The notes under the pieces were generated by a model. That model worked only from the letters and a program-made list of their open reading frames with translations. It did not search any database and was not told where the DNA came from. 64,000 nucleotides of DNA from assembly GCF_013376475.1 (NCBI RefSeq), contig NZ_CP045508.1, positions 4,066,001-4,130,000 on the forward strand. Reading direction: 5' to 3'. The first letter of the stretch is position 1. Each line of letters begins with the position of its first letter. Positions 45,000-54,917 of the stretch are shown in pieces. This stretch comes from Desulfolutivibrio sulfoxidireducens (GTDB lineage Bacteria > Desulfobacterota > Desulfovibrionia > Desulfovibrionales > Desulfovibrionaceae). The position numbers and the translations under genes were made by a program.

Positions 45000-45680
45000 T
45001 CAAAACCCCTGTTCCAGGGGCGGGTTGACCAGGCAGGGGCCGGCGCCGGCCATGTCGGCCGGGGGAACGTCCGCCGGGTCCAGGTGCACATGGCGGCCCC
45101 GGACGTGAAGCCTGCCCGTGCACAGCCAGTGCACGGCCTGGGGATAGATGCGATGCTCCAGGGCCAGGATGCGCGCCCCCAGAGCCTTGCCGTCGTCGTC
45201 GGCCAGGGCCGGCACCGCGGCCTGAATGACGATGGGCCCGTGGTCCATCTTCTCGTCCACGAAGTGCACGGTGCATCCGGAAATCTTCACCCCGTGCCGG
45301 GCCGCGTCGGGTTGGCCGTGCACCCCGGGAAAGCTCGGCAGAAGGGCCGGATGGATGTTCAGCATGCGCCCGGCAAAGGCCGAAACGATTTCCGGGCCGA
45401 GGATGCGCATGAACCCGGCCAGGACCACGACCCGGGCCCCGGACTTGGCGATGGCCGCCAGAAGCGCGGCGTCAAAGGCCTCGCGGCAGGGGTAGGCCCC
45501 ATGTTCCACCACGGCCGTGGGGATGCCCCGCTTCGCGGCCCGGGTCAGGCCGAAGGCGTCGGCCCGGTTGGAGAGCACCAGCCGGATGTCCGCCTCGATG
45601 ACCCCGGCCTGGACCTTGTCGATCATGGCCTGGAGGTTCGATCCGGACCCGGAGAGAAGCACGGCCACGGGCGTCTTCAC
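45000..45680 (-). CDS. purN: Phosphoribosylglycinamide formyltransferase
   Basis: A 226-residue purine-synthesis enzyme using 10-formyltetrahydrofolate. Motifs: VLLSGSGSNLQAMID, VLSNRADAFGL, VVLAGFMRILGP, and the catalytic-loop region LNIHPALLPSFPGVHGQPDAARHGVKISGCTVHFVDEKMDHGPI. The ATG overlaps the cobA-hemD stop (ATGA), so it is translationally coupled to it. The last 25 residues are a Pro/Gly-rich extension. Confidence 0.94.
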   Translation of the reverse strand: MKTPVAVLLSGSGSNLQAMIDKVQAGVIEADIRLVLSNRADAFGLTRAAKRGIPTAVVEHGAYPCREAFDAALLAAIAKSGARVVVLAGFMRILGPEIVSAFAGRMLNIHPALLPSFPGVHGQPDAARHGVKISGCTVHFVDEKMDHGPIVIQAAVPALADDDGKALGARILALEHRIYPQAVHWLCTGRLHVRGRHVHLDPADVPPADMAGAGPCLVNPPLEQGF

Positions 45681-47209
45681 GGCCGGATCTCATTTTCCCG
45701 CGCCGCATGGTCGGCGATGGCCCGGGCCAGGGCCGGGATCGTGAACTCCTCGGCCGAAACGTCCGGGGTGAAGCCGTAGTTCGCCAGGGTCCTGGCCGTG
45801 ATCGGGCCGATGACCGCGCATTGGACCCCTGGGGTGAATTCCCGGAAGGTCTCGGGCGGAATCTTGGCGAAAAAGTTGTCCACGGTGGAGGAGGAGGTAA
45901 ACGTCACGTAGCCGATCTCGCCGGCGCGCATGGCGTCGAGGATCTCCCCGGGGTCCTGGTCGGCGGGCCGGGTCTCGTAGACCGGCAGGACCGTGACCTC
46001 GGCCCCGGCCTCGGCCAGCTTTTCCGGAAGCACCTCCCGGGCCTGCCGCGCCCGGGGGATGAGCACCCGCTTTCCGGCCACGCCAAGCCCGAGAAGCCCC
46101 TCGACCACGGATTCAGCCACGAAGCGTTCGGGCACAAAGTCCGCGCGGATGCCGCGCTCGCCAAGGGCCTTTTCCGTGGCCGGGCCGATGGCCGCCACCC
46201 TGGCCTGGCCAAAGGTCCGGGCGTCCAGGCCCTCGGCTGCAAGGACGGCGAAAAAATGGGCCACCCCGTTGGCCGAGGTGAAAATCACCCAATCAAAGGA
46301 CGCAAGCTCCCGGCCGGCCCGGCGCACCGGCGCGTCGTCGGCCAGGGGCGCGATGGCGATGGACGGAAACTCGTAACAGCAGGCCCCCTGGTCGGACAAA
46401 AGCCGCACCAGGTCGCTGGCCTGCTCCCGGCTTCTGGTGACCACCACGCCCTTGCCCAAAAGAGGCCTTTTTTCGAACCAGCCAAGCCGGTCCCGCAGCC
46501 TGACCACCTCGCCCACCACCAGAAGCGAGGGCGCGGCGAACCCGGCGGCCTGGGCCTTTTCGGCGATGCTCGCCAGATCGGCGGCCAGGGAACGGTGGCG
46601 GCATGTCGTGCCCCAGCGCACCAACGCGGCCGGGGTCGTGCCCGGACGGCCGGCGGCCATGAGGTTTCGGGCGATCTCGGGCAGGTTTTTGACCCCCATG
46701 AAAAAGACCAGGGTGGAGGCGCTTTTCGCCAGGGCATCCCAGTCGTGGGCGCTTCCGGGCTTGGTCGGGTCCTCGTGGCCGGTGATGAAGCTCACCGACG
46801 AGGCGTAGGCCCGATGCGTCAGGGGGATGCCGGCGTATGCCGGCGCGGCCACAGCCGAGGTCACTCCGGGCACCACCTCGAAGGAAACCCCGGCGTCGAG
46901 AAGCTCCTCGGCCTCCTCGGCCCCCCGGCCGAAGACGTAGGGGTCGCCGCCCTTGAGCCGGGCCACCACCTTGCCTTCCTTGGCCTTTTCCACCAGGAGT
47001 CTGTTGATCTGGTCCTGGGGCAAGGTGTGGTCCCCGCCCTTTTTCCCCACATAGTGGATCACCGCGTCGGGGCGGCAAAAATCCAGGAAGGACTTGTTGG
47101 CCAGATAGTCGTAGACCACCACGTCGGCCGTCTCCAGCACGGCCTTGGCCTTGAGCGTGAGCAGGCCCGGATCGCCGGGGCCGGCGCCGAGCAGATACAC
47201 CTTGGGCAT
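45677..47209 (-). CDS. Fused uroporphyrinogen-III C-methyltransferase / uroporphyrinogen-III synthase
   Basis: A 510-residue bifunctional enzyme. Residues 1-245 are SUMT (CobA): VYLLGAGPGDPGLLTLKAKAVL, KGGDPYVFGRGAEEAEEL, PGVTSAVAAPAYAGIPLTHR. From about 255 onwards is HemD: VVVTRSREQASDLVRLL, DWVIFTSANGVAHFF, AAIGPATEKALGERGIRADFVP and TFTSSSTVDNFF. Together they make uroporphyrinogen III and precorrin-2, feeding siroheme, heme (through AhbB) and cobalamin, all of which have genes in this window. AAAGGAA lies before the ATG. purN is coupled downstream. Confidence 0.94.
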   Translation of the reverse strand: MPKVYLLGAGPGDPGLLTLKAKAVLETADVVVYDYLANKSFLDFCRPDAVIHYVGKKGGDHTLPQDQINRLLVEKAKEGKVVARLKGGDPYVFGRGAEEAEELLDAGVSFEVVPGVTSAVAAPAYAGIPLTHRAYASSVSFITGHEDPTKPGSAHDWDALAKSASTLVFFMGVKNLPEIARNLMAAGRPGTTPAALVRWGTTCRHRSLAADLASIAEKAQAAGFAAPSLLVVGEVVRLRDRLGWFEKRPLLGKGVVVTRSREQASDLVRLLSDQGACCYEFPSIAIAPLADDAPVRRAGRELASFDWVIFTSANGVAHFFAVLAAEGLDARTFGQARVAAIGPATEKALGERGIRADFVPERFVAESVVEGLLGLGVAGKRVLIPRARQAREVLPEKLAEAGAEVTVLPVYETRPADQDPGEILDAMRAGEIGYVTFTSSSTVDNFFAKIPPETFREFTPGVQCAVIGPITARTLANYGFTPDVSAEEFTIPALARAIADHAARENEIRP

Positions 47210-47578
47210 GACATTCCTTTGGGCCGAAAGGGGGATAATGGGCCGGAACCCTTGTCCCGGCCGGTTTTGTGTACCGGCTAACGGCCCGCCTGACAAGGAC
47301 CGCCCGGCCGGGAAGGTTCTTTCCGGGACCGCCGGCGACCCCAGGCCGCCTCCTTTGACTTTCCCCCCTCTTTAAGGGCATAGAGGCTTGGCCGCGCGAC
47401 GTGACGGACAACGGGCGAAAGCGCGTTCCCGCCGCGCGGTGAAGACCAGACACAACCGAGAAACCGGTTCCTCGTGGAGATGGAAAAGGCCCGGAGACGA
47501 AACACACATGTTCGGCCCGCGCCTGTGACGCCGCCCGCCATCCCCTGGCGGCCATGACCGTCCCCACCTTCCGGACCA
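47210..47578. other. Divergent intergenic region between cobA-hemD and asmA
   Basis: 369 bases without a coding frame of natural composition. It must hold promoters for both directions; a TTGACT near 47355 on plus is the only reasonable -35 I see, and no good -10 pairs with it. I saw no conserved cobalamin-riboswitch core. Confidence 0.4.
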
Positions 47579-50500
47579 ATGCCCATGAGCACGCCTTCCG
47601 ACCACCCCCCCGCTCCCGTGCTTGTTTCGCCCGGGAAAAAACGTCTGCGCCCAAGGCCCTGGGTGTTTGTGCTGCTCGGCCTGCTGTTGGCGGTGGGGGT
47701 CTTTGTCCTGCCCCAGGCCATAAACCTGTCCCTCGGCCAGCAAAGACTTAAAGAATACGCCGAACTGTCCCTGTCTCAGGCATTTGGACGCAAGGTGACC
47801 GTCAGCGGCGAGGCCCGCCTGACCTCCCTGCCCTGGATGTCCCTGCGCGTGGCCGATCTGGCCGTGGCCGACGCGCCGGGCTTCGGGCCGGAGCCCTTTT
47901 TGTCCGTGGGCCTGGTCACGGTGGACATCCGCATCCCGCCGCTGTTCTCCCGGACCATCATGCCCGGGGCCGTCACCCTGGCAAGCCCCACCCTGCGCCT
48001 CAAGCGCGACGCCTCGGACCGGGGCAACTGGGAGGATCTGCCCTTTTTCGCGCTCCAGGACCGGAGCGGCCCGGCCCTGGGAGCCCCGGACAACGGCGGC
48101 GGCCCCCACCGCGAGGATGCCCCTCCGGGGTGGGAGGTGGTCCCGCTGCCAAGCGGCATCCGCATCCAGGACGCCACCGTGCATTTCGAGGACCGCCGCC
48201 GGGGCTGGTCCGGGGCGTTGCGGCACTTCACCCTGGCCACGGGCCGGGGCGAACGCTTCGACTTTCACCTGTCTTTCGACGTCACCGGCCTTGACCCGGC
48301 TGTGGAGGCCCATATCAACGCCAAGGGCACGGCCGGTTTCGACCTGGAACGGCAAAGCCTGTCCCTGGAGGGGGCGCTGGTGGAATCGACGCTGTCCGTT
48401 CCTGGTGACGAGCGCTTCGCCGCATCCCCCACGGACGAGGCCTGGAGGGTGACGCTTCGAGCCCTGGTCGATTTCGATTCGGCCCAGGGGCGGCTCGCGG
48501 TACGCGACGTTACGGCCGCGTCCGCGGATGCCCAACTTACCGGCCGGCTCGAAATCCAAAACCTCATGGTCCGGCCCGAGGCCACGGCGGCCCTGGCCCT
48601 GCGCGGCCAGCTCGACGGACCACTAGGCCGGCTGATCGGGGTCGCCCCCCCCCCCGGCGGCGAGTACGACCCCATCCCGCCCCGGGAGCCCTCCGCGACG
48701 ACGAACAAAATCCGTTCGTTCCTCGATTTTTCCTCCCACTCCCTGGGTGGAGGGAAAAAAAACCTACGCGAAGACTTGGCCCTGGACATGGAGATCACCG
48801 CCGGTCCGGACCGGGTCGCGGTCACGGCGCTTTCCCTGCGTTTTTTTTCGGCCATCGTGACCGGCCAGGGGGAATATCTGCCTGGCGAGCGCCCGCGCTT
48901 ACGCGCCACCCTCTCTTCCGAGGCCGTGAATCTGGACCGCCTGCCCTGGCCCTCCGGCGGCCCGACCTGGGCGATCCCCACCGCCTTCCTCCAGGCCACG
49001 GACGGCCTCCTGCGCCTGGATGCCCGCGGCCTGACCGTGGGGGGCGTCGCCGTGACGGACGCCCATGCCACGGCGGCCATGGAAAACGGCCAGATCCGCC
49101 TTTACCCCGTCTCGGCCCTGACCCCGGGCGGAACCGTGGCGGCGGACCTGCGCGGCGAGGTCCGGGGACAGGCCCTGGACGTGACCGCCGAGGTCGAAAT
49201 CATGAACATAGCGCCCAGGCCTGACGAGCCAAACAAAAAGATCAACGGCCAGTCCCTGCGGACCTCGGTCCTCGTCGCCAACGGCACGGTGGAGGCCCAC
49301 GGGGTCAAGGGCAATATGTCCCTGACCAGCCCTGATCCCCTTGCGGCGGCAAAATCCCTTGGATTCGGCCGAGGCGGCGGCCCGGCCCAAAATCCCCTGG
49401 AAACGACGGCCAGGGCGGCCTTTGTCCTGGTCCCCGGCCGGGAACGGAGTTGGGAACGTCTGGAACTGTCGGGCCTGCGCGCCCACATCGGACCAGGCGA
49501 GATCGACGGCAAGCTGGTCGTCAAAAACACCCCGGTCCCGGCTGTGGACATGGACCTGCGGCTGCAAACCCTGGACCAGGACATCCTCGCCGCGCTCTCC
49601 GGGCTTGCCGGCCCTTCCGGCGACTCCCGGCCCCGGATGCCGCGGATTGACGCCAGCGGCAGGATATCCGTGGACAAGGCGGCCCTGCGCGGCGTCGAGG
49701 CCAAGAATCTGGTCGTCGAGGGAACAGCCTCCAGGGACCGGGTTGAGGCCTCCTCCATCAGCGCGGAGATGTTCGGCGGAAAGCTCTCCGGCCGGGTCGT
49801 GGCCGCGCTTGGGGACCAGACGAACAAGCTGACCGTGACCGCCGCCCTGACCGGCGCCGACGCCGCCGCGCTGACGGACAAGCTCCTGGCCGGCCCCTGC
49901 ACCGTCACCGCCACCGCCGAAGGCGAGGGCCAGACCCTGGCGGACCTGCTTGCCGCCCTCAAGGGCCGCATTGAGGCTGAGCAAAACAAGGACCCCAAGG
50001 CCCGTAAGCCCGGGGAGGCGGCCTTCTCCAAAATCAAGGCCGACATCGGATTCAAGGGCCGCCCCGGCCGCCCCGAAAACGGCCCAACTGAAGCCCCCCT
50101 GTCCTATGACGTCACCTCGAATATCCTTCTGGCCGGACCGGGGACCCTGCGCGAGGTCAAGGCCGACGCCCAGACCGTGGCCGCCTTCGGCCAGGGTGGC
50201 GTGCTCTTCGGCCAGGGCAAGCTTTCCGGCACGGCCAGCCTCTTTTTGCCCGGCGAGAAAGGCGATCGGACCCTGCCCGTGACCTTCGCCACCGGCTTCA
50301 CCATCGATCCGGCCAAGAAGGCTTTCGCCGCGCGCAACCTGACCCTGGAGGCGGCCGGAAGCAAGGGCGGCGGCAAGATCGAGAAAAAAGGTCCGGAAGA
50401 GGGCGGCAAGCTGTCCGGTTCCTTCGAATTTCCGGATATAAACCCCCGGGACGTCCTGCCGGCCCTGGGCCTGGCCACGCCGCCCCACACCGCCGAAGGC

Positions 50501-51562
50501 GACCTGCGCCACGGCAGGCTCTCCTTCCAGGTGGCCGAGACCGCGGGCGGGACGGAAATCAAGGGCATCGCCCTCAACCTCGACGACACCCAGGCCACGG
50601 GCTCGGTGCTTTTCCGAAACGGACTCGGCCGTCCAAAGATCGACCTGGACATCTCCCACCTGGACTGGGACCGCTATTTTCCGCCAAAAACCGGCGAGGT
50701 CAAACCCAAGGGCGAGGGACAGGACGATCCCCTCCCCCTGGCCAAAATCCGCGAATACGACGCCGAAGCCCGCATCCGCTTCGGGTGGCTCAAAAAGGGG
50801 AACGTCACCTGGAAGAACGGACACACGGCCCTCTCGGCCAGGGGCGGCGTCTTTTCCATTCGCCACGAGGCCGCCGACTTCTACGGCGGCCGGTTTCTGG
50901 CCGAACTCAAGGGCGACGCCCGGGACGTGGTGCTCAAAACCTCCCTGGACCTGCAGATCGACGGGTTCGACGCGGCCACCTTGCTTAAGGAATGGGCCGA
51001 GGGGGACGTGTTGGCCTCGGGCGGCACCACCTTTGTTTTGGCCATCAAGACCAATGGGCTCACGGAACGGGCCCTGCGCCGCAACATCTCCGGCAGCGCC
51101 CGCTTCCAGGTCACCCGGGGGGCGCTCAAGATCAGGGAACCCGGAAGCTCGCCCCCGGCCCAGGAACTTCCTCCGCAGACCCCGGCCGCGCAGACGGCGC
51201 CCGCCGCGCCGGCCGCAAAACCAGCCGAGCCCAAATTCGACCTGTTGCCCTTCTCCGTGCTCTCCTCGTCCTATACGGCCCGCGAGGGCGTGGCCGTCAC
51301 CAGCGACTTCCTCATCGACGGCAAGGACATGCGGGTCACCGGCAGCGGCTCCGTGGATTTGCGCGACGAATCCATCGACCTGGCCGTGGTGGCCACCCTG
51401 GACAGCGGCAACAAGGTCCCGGCCACGGTCAAAGGCCCCCTGGAGGACCCCAAGCTGGAAATAGACCGCAACAAGCTGGTCGGCGACATGGTCTACCGCG
51501 TGCTGAAGGGCATCATCACCCTGCCGGCCAAGGCCCTGGGCAAAATCCTGTTCATCGACTGA
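47579..51562 (+). CDS. AsmA-family envelope protein
   Basis: A 1327-residue protein with one N-terminal membrane anchor (WVFVLLGLLLAVGVFVLPQ, about residues 28-46) and a very long, repetitive beta-rich periplasmic part. The start of the mature region, AFGRKVTVSGEARLTSLPWMSLRVADLAVADAPGF, is the AsmA pattern, and the C-terminus has the AsmA_2-type VTGSGSVDLRDESIDLAVVATLDSGNKVPATVKGPLEDPKLEID. AsmA-like proteins form periplasm-spanning bridges for phospholipid transport to the outer membrane; that role is inferred from the family. A second ATG lies two codons downstream. Confidence 0.88.
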   Translation: MPMSTPSDHPPAPVLVSPGKKRLRPRPWVFVLLGLLLAVGVFVLPQAINLSLGQQRLKEYAELSLSQAFGRKVTVSGEARLTSLPWMSLRVADLAVADAPGFGPEPFLSVGLVTVDIRIPPLFSRTIMPGAVTLASPTLRLKRDASDRGNWEDLPFFALQDRSGPALGAPDNGGGPHREDAPPGWEVVPLPSGIRIQDATVHFEDRRRGWSGALRHFTLATGRGERFDFHLSFDVTGLDPAVEAHINAKGTAGFDLERQSLSLEGALVESTLSVPGDERFAASPTDEAWRVTLRALVDFDSAQGRLAVRDVTAASADAQLTGRLEIQNLMVRPEATAALALRGQLDGPLGRLIGVAPPPGGEYDPIPPREPSATTNKIRSFLDFSSHSLGGGKKNLREDLALDMEITAGPDRVAVTALSLRFFSAIVTGQGEYLPGERPRLRATLSSEAVNLDRLPWPSGGPTWAIPTAFLQATDGLLRLDARGLTVGGVAVTDAHATAAMENGQIRLYPVSALTPGGTVAADLRGEVRGQALDVTAEVEIMNIAPRPDEPNKKINGQSLRTSVLVANGTVEAHGVKGNMSLTSPDPLAAAKSLGFGRGGGPAQNPLETTARAAFVLVPGRERSWERLELSGLRAHIGPGEIDGKLVVKNTPVPAVDMDLRLQTLDQDILAALSGLAGPSGDSRPRMPRIDASGRISVDKAALRGVEAKNLVVEGTASRDRVEASSISAEMFGGKLSGRVVAALGDQTNKLTVTAALTGADAAALTDKLLAGPCTVTATAEGEGQTLADLLAALKGRIEAEQNKDPKARKPGEAAFSKIKADIGFKGRPGRPENGPTEAPLSYDVTSNILLAGPGTLREVKADAQTVAAFGQGGVLFGQGKLSGTASLFLPGEKGDRTLPVTFATGFTIDPAKKAFAARNLTLEAAGSKGGGKIEKKGPEEGGKLSGSFEFPDINPRDVLPALGLATPPHTAEGDLRHGRLSFQVAETAGGTEIKGIALNLDDTQATGSVLFRNGLGRPKIDLDISHLDWDRYFPPKTGEVKPKGEGQDDPLPLAKIREYDAEARIRFGWLKKGNVTWKNGHTALSARGGVFSIRHEAADFYGGRFLAELKGDARDVVLKTSLDLQIDGFDAATLLKEWAEGDVLASGGTTFVLAIKTNGLTERALRRNISGSARFQVTRGALKIREPGSSPPAQELPPQTPAAQTAPAAPAAKPAEPKFDLLPFSVLSSSYTAREGVAVTSDFLIDGKDMRVTGSGSVDLRDESIDLAVVATLDSGNKVPATVKGPLEDPKLEIDRNKLVGDMVYRVLKGIITLPAKALGKILFID

Positions 51563-51576
51563 ACCCCGTGCCCGCC

Positions 51577-53265
51577 ATGCCCCATGTCGCCACGCCCGTG
51601 ACCGATCCCGCCACCGGCCGGCTCGTGGACATCCGGCTGACCGTACAGGGCAAGATCCGCCACCTGTGCGGCCGCCAGGGCGAAACCCGCCTGGCCGAGG
51701 CCGCCCGCCTGGCCACCCTGGCCGGCGACGCCCTCATCTTCATCGGCTTTGGCCTTGGGACCGCACCGGCCCTGGCCCTGGCCCTTGGCGCGCCCCGCGT
51801 GGTCGTCGTCGACCGCGAATCCGGCATCCTGGCCCTGGCCCTGCCGGCCTCCGGCCTTGCCGACGATCCCCGGCTGGTCCTCGTCGACGACCCCGACCCC
51901 GGGATCGCGGCGGAAACGGCCCTGGCCGCCGTGGCCGATGCCCCCTTTCCCCGGGTCACGATCATCGAGCACCCGGCCTACGCCCGCCTGGACCCGCTCC
52001 ATTACCCGGAAACCGCCCGGCGCATCCGCGCCGCCGCCCTCTTCAGGCAGCGTACCGGCTACCGCAAATTCACCGCCCCAAAGCCCCGGGCGCTCCTTTT
52101 CGCCGGCGATTATTTCCTGGTGCGCGAGATCGCCGAGGCCCTGACGGGCCTCGACGTCCCCCTGCGCACCCTGCCCCTGCCGGATCTGGAACGCGGCCAA
52201 ACCGGCTTTGTCGAGGACCTGCTGGCGGCCGTGGCCGCGTTCCAGCCGGACTTCGTCCTGACCGTCAACCATCTGGGCCTGGACCGGGAAGGCCGGCTCA
52301 TGGGCCTTCTGGCCGATCTGGAACTGCCCCTGGCCTCCTGGTTCGTGGACAACCCCCATCTCATTCTCCACGACTTCCCCAGACAGGTCAGCCCCTGGTG
52401 CCAGGTCTTCACCTGGGACGCCGACACCGTCCAAAGCCTCGCGGCCATGGGCTTCACCACCCCCGCCTTCCTGCCCCTGGCCACGGACGCCGCCCGCTTC
52501 CGCCCCCCGAAACCCGACGATCCGCCGCCCGATCCATCCTGGCCAGCCGCCTGCTCCTTCGTGGGCAACTCCATGATCCACCAGGTGCGCGAGCCCCTCT
52601 CCCGCCTGGCCGCCTTCCCGGAACTCACCCGGGATTACGCCCGCCTGGCCGCCGACTTCGCCCGGCACGACACGCGAAACGTCCGCGATTTCCTGGCCCG
52701 GAAACATCCCGCCACCCTCGAAACCTACCTGGCCCTGCCCGCCTCCCACGACCGGCTGGCCTTCGAACTGCTCATCACCTGGGAGGCCACCCGGCAATAC
52801 CGCGTCCAGTGCGTATCCGGCATCCTGCCCTTTTCCCCGGTCATCGCCGGCGACCGCCACTGGGCCGAAACCTTCCCCGACCCCTCGCCGCCCTGGCGTC
52901 TCCTGCCGCCGCTTGGCTACTACCAGGACCTGCCCCGTTTCTATCCCCGCACGGACGTAAGCCTCAATTGCACCAGCATGCAGATGAAGGGCGCGATCAA
53001 CCAGCGCGTTTTCGATGTCCCGGCCTGCGGCGGCTTCGTGCTCACCGACCGCCGCGAGCAGCTCCACATCGCCTTCACACCCGACGAAACCGCCTGCTAC
53101 GACCACCCGGACGAAATCCCTTCCCTCGTCCGCCACTACCTCAACCACCCCACCCAGCGCCTGGCCATCACCACCAAGGCCCGGACCCGCATCCTGGCCG
53201 AACACACCTACCGACACCGGCTCTCCACCCTCATCGACGTCCTACGCCGCCGCTACGGCGGCTGA
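51577..53265 (+). CDS. CgeB-like glycosyltransferase (DUF3880)
   Basis: A 562-residue cytosolic protein. The N-terminal third resembles a Rossmann-type nucleotide-binding or methyltransferase-like fold (ALIFIGFGLGTAPALALALG). The middle is DUF3880-like (PLASWFVDNPHLILHD, VFTWDADTVQSLAAMGF), and the C-terminal Glyco_trans_1_2 part has YYQDLPRFYPRTDVSLNCTSMQMKGAINQRVFDVPACGGFVLTDRREQL and the acid pair typical of GT-B enzymes. Likely a protein or surface-polysaccharide glycosyltransferase; the acceptor is unknown. It starts 14 bases after the AsmA stop, so the two form one operon. Confidence 0.8.
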   Translation: MPHVATPVTDPATGRLVDIRLTVQGKIRHLCGRQGETRLAEAARLATLAGDALIFIGFGLGTAPALALALGAPRVVVVDRESGILALALPASGLADDPRLVLVDDPDPGIAAETALAAVADAPFPRVTIIEHPAYARLDPLHYPETARRIRAAALFRQRTGYRKFTAPKPRALLFAGDYFLVREIAEALTGLDVPLRTLPLPDLERGQTGFVEDLLAAVAAFQPDFVLTVNHLGLDREGRLMGLLADLELPLASWFVDNPHLILHDFPRQVSPWCQVFTWDADTVQSLAAMGFTTPAFLPLATDAARFRPPKPDDPPPDPSWPAACSFVGNSMIHQVREPLSRLAAFPELTRDYARLAADFARHDTRNVRDFLARKHPATLETYLALPASHDRLAFELLITWEATRQYRVQCVSGILPFSPVIAGDRHWAETFPDPSPPWRLLPPLGYYQDLPRFYPRTDVSLNCTSMQMKGAINQRVFDVPACGGFVLTDRREQLHIAFTPDETACYDHPDEIPSLVRHYLNHPTQRLAITTKARTRILAEHTYRHRLSTLIDVLRRRYGG

Positions 53266-53267
53266 AA

Positions 53268-53505
53268 GGCGCCGGGGGGCTCCGCCCCCCATACCCCCGG
53301 CAGGGGCGTCATGCCCCCGCACCCCGACACGCGGCGGTCCTGTGTTCGCGCACCGCGCGCGGACACAGGACCGCCGCGAAATCGGGCAGCATGGCCCGAA
53401 GCCCTGGCCGGAGGGCATGATTGCCTCCGTATCCCGTGATTTCCGGCGGTTTTTCTCCGGCGCAAAGCGCCGGGAAAAAAACCGCCGGAGTCAGGGGGTC
53501 CGGGG
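53268..53505. repeat. Composite intergenic repeat, copy 4, left part (reverse orientation)
   Basis: Reading on plus: block C (GGGGGGCTCCGCCCCCC, CAGGGGCGTCATGCCCCCGCACCCCG), palindrome P2 (53331-53377, 15-base perfect arms, 17-base loop), a linker with CATGATTGCCTCCGTATCCC, palindrome P1 (53443-53488, about 21-base arms around AAA) and the first part of block A (AGTCAGGGGGTCCGGGGGGG). It is copy 1 in reverse, but the P1 and P2 arms are different sequences. Block A is interrupted by the IS element and resumes at 54922. Confidence 0.85.
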
Positions 53506-53509
53506 GGGA
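53506..53509 (+). other. Target-site duplication, left (GGGA)
   Basis: GGGA at the left edge of the IS element, repeated at 54918-54921. Removing the IS and one copy restores block A as in copy 1, with one extra G. Confidence 0.6.
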
Positions 53510-53589
53510 TGTATGAACCGGGTACATAGGTGACAGTTTAGACCGGGAACATGGGTAACAGTTTCCGATAAGGGTATCGGAGGTGTCCG

Positions 53590-54801
53590 ATGCCTTGGAA
53601 ACAGGTTAATCCCATGGATGAGCGTGTTCGATTCGTCGTTGAAACACAACTTGGCATGAAATCGATCCAGCAGCTTTGCCATGACTATGGAATCAGTCGC
53701 AAGACAGGCTATAAGTGGTTAGAAAGGCGTGCTAAAGGTGGTTTTGAAGCCTGTATGGATCAAAGTCGAGCGCCTCATTCATGTCCACATAAGACCAGTG
53801 ACAAGATAGAAGCACGGCTAATTGAGTTGCGCAACATCTATCCAAAGTGGGGTCCGAAAAAGCTTGTTGCGCTTCTTGAAATGGAGATGAAGGAAAGCCA
53901 CGTCATCTCAGCGAGCACCGCAGGAGATATATTGTATCGCCATGGCTTGGTAGTTCCCAGAAAAGTAAAAAAACGAAATTACGGGAAGACGAAAACCCAT
54001 TTTTTGAGGGAGCCAACATCTGCCAACGATGTATGGGCTGTGGATTATAAAGGATGGTTCCGGACCAAAGACCATTTCGTCTGCCATCCATTAACCGTGA
54101 CAGATTTGCATAGTCGATATGTCTTGTGGTGCAAGGGGCACAGAAAACAATCGGCCTCTGAAGTAGAAAAAAATTTTGAAACAATCTTCACTACGTATGG
54201 AGTGCCACTGGCACTCAGAATGGACAATGGTTCCCCGTTTGGCTCAACTGGACCAGGAGGGCTGACATATTTAAGTCTGAGATGGATGCAGATTGGAATT
54301 GATATAGAATTCATAACTCCTGGGAAGCCGCAACAAAACGGAAGCCATGAGCGCATGCATAGAACATTGAAGTTTGAAGCGATCTTGCCACCAGCACGTG
54401 ATATATATGAACAGCAGTATCGTTTTGACGCCTGGAGAGAACGATTTAATACGCTTCGTCCCCATGAATCCTTGCAGCAGAAAACGCCAGAATCGGTATA
54501 TACCCCATCGCCTCGGCGTTATACTGGTAGAAAGGGATTCACATATCCAGGTTACTTTGAGGTCCGGTCCGTTCGAAAAGACGGCATGTTTTTTTGGAAG
54601 GGGACACTGCGTTTTGTCGGCGAGGCATTCGGAAAAGAACAGATCGGCCTGGTCCGTGACCACGAAGATCGATGGCTTGTGTTTGCCGGAGAGATGCTTG
54701 TGGGGTGGTTTCATGAATCGTTGTCGGGAGTTAGACCCCTGAGCGAATGGGAATCATTTTGTGGCCGAGTTGGGCGGCGGCCTCCGACGGGCTCTTTGTA
54801 G
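53590..54801 (+). CDS. IS481-family transposase
   Basis: A 403-residue DDE transposase. The N-terminal helix-turn-helix is SIQQLCHDYGISRKTGYKWLERR; a second DNA-binding segment is YPKWGPKKLVALL. The catalytic core has Asp152 (VWAVDYKGWF), Asp212 (LRMDNGSPF) and Glu254 (NGSHERMHRTLK). All three acids are intact and the frame is unbroken, so the protein could be active. GGAGGT lies 6 bases before the ATG. Codon use is AT-richer than neighbouring genes. Confidence 0.93.
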   Translation: MPWKQVNPMDERVRFVVETQLGMKSIQQLCHDYGISRKTGYKWLERRAKGGFEACMDQSRAPHSCPHKTSDKIEARLIELRNIYPKWGPKKLVALLEMEMKESHVISASTAGDILYRHGLVVPRKVKKRNYGKTKTHFLREPTSANDVWAVDYKGWFRTKDHFVCHPLTVTDLHSRYVLWCKGHRKQSASEVEKNFETIFTTYGVPLALRMDNGSPFGSTGPGGLTYLSLRWMQIGIDIEFITPGKPQQNGSHERMHRTLKFEAILPPARDIYEQQYRFDAWRERFNTLRPHESLQQKTPESVYTPSPRRYTGRKGFTYPGYFEVRSVRKDGMFFWKGTLRFVGEAFGKEQIGLVRDHEDRWLVFAGEMLVGWFHESLSGVRPLSEWESFCGRVGRRPPTGSL

Positions 54802-54830
54802 GCCCATTCTCGGCCGCCGCCCAACTCGGC
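54764..54830. terminator. Long inverted repeat at the transposase stop
   Basis: Perfect 19-base arms (GCCGAGTTGGGCGGCGGCC and complement) around a 29-base loop, overlapping the last transposase codons. It probably ends transposase mRNA and may shield the gene from outside transcription. Confidence 0.6.
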
Positions 54831-54917
54831 TTGGCAGCCCCGTTGGCTGGGGGAAAAACAACCGGAGTGTCACCTATGTACCCGGTTTAAAGTGTTACCC
54901 ATGTTCCCGGTTGCACA

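Larger units (their letters stand above)
53510..54917 (+). mobile_element. IS481-family insertion sequence, 1408 bp
   Basis: A complete element with TGT...ACA ends. Each end carries two tandem 18-base motifs: on the left ACCGGGTACATAGGTGACA then ACCGGGAACATGGGTAACA; on the right (complement) the same two in the opposite order. A single transposase gene fills it. Its base composition is clearly lower in GC than the chromosome, so it is a recent arrival. It interrupts block A of repeat copy 4 with a 4-base target duplication. Confidence 0.85.

Noticed and set aside
47210-47578. Possible cobalamin riboswitch near cobA-hemD
   Set aside because: No sequence resembling the conserved core was seen on either strand.
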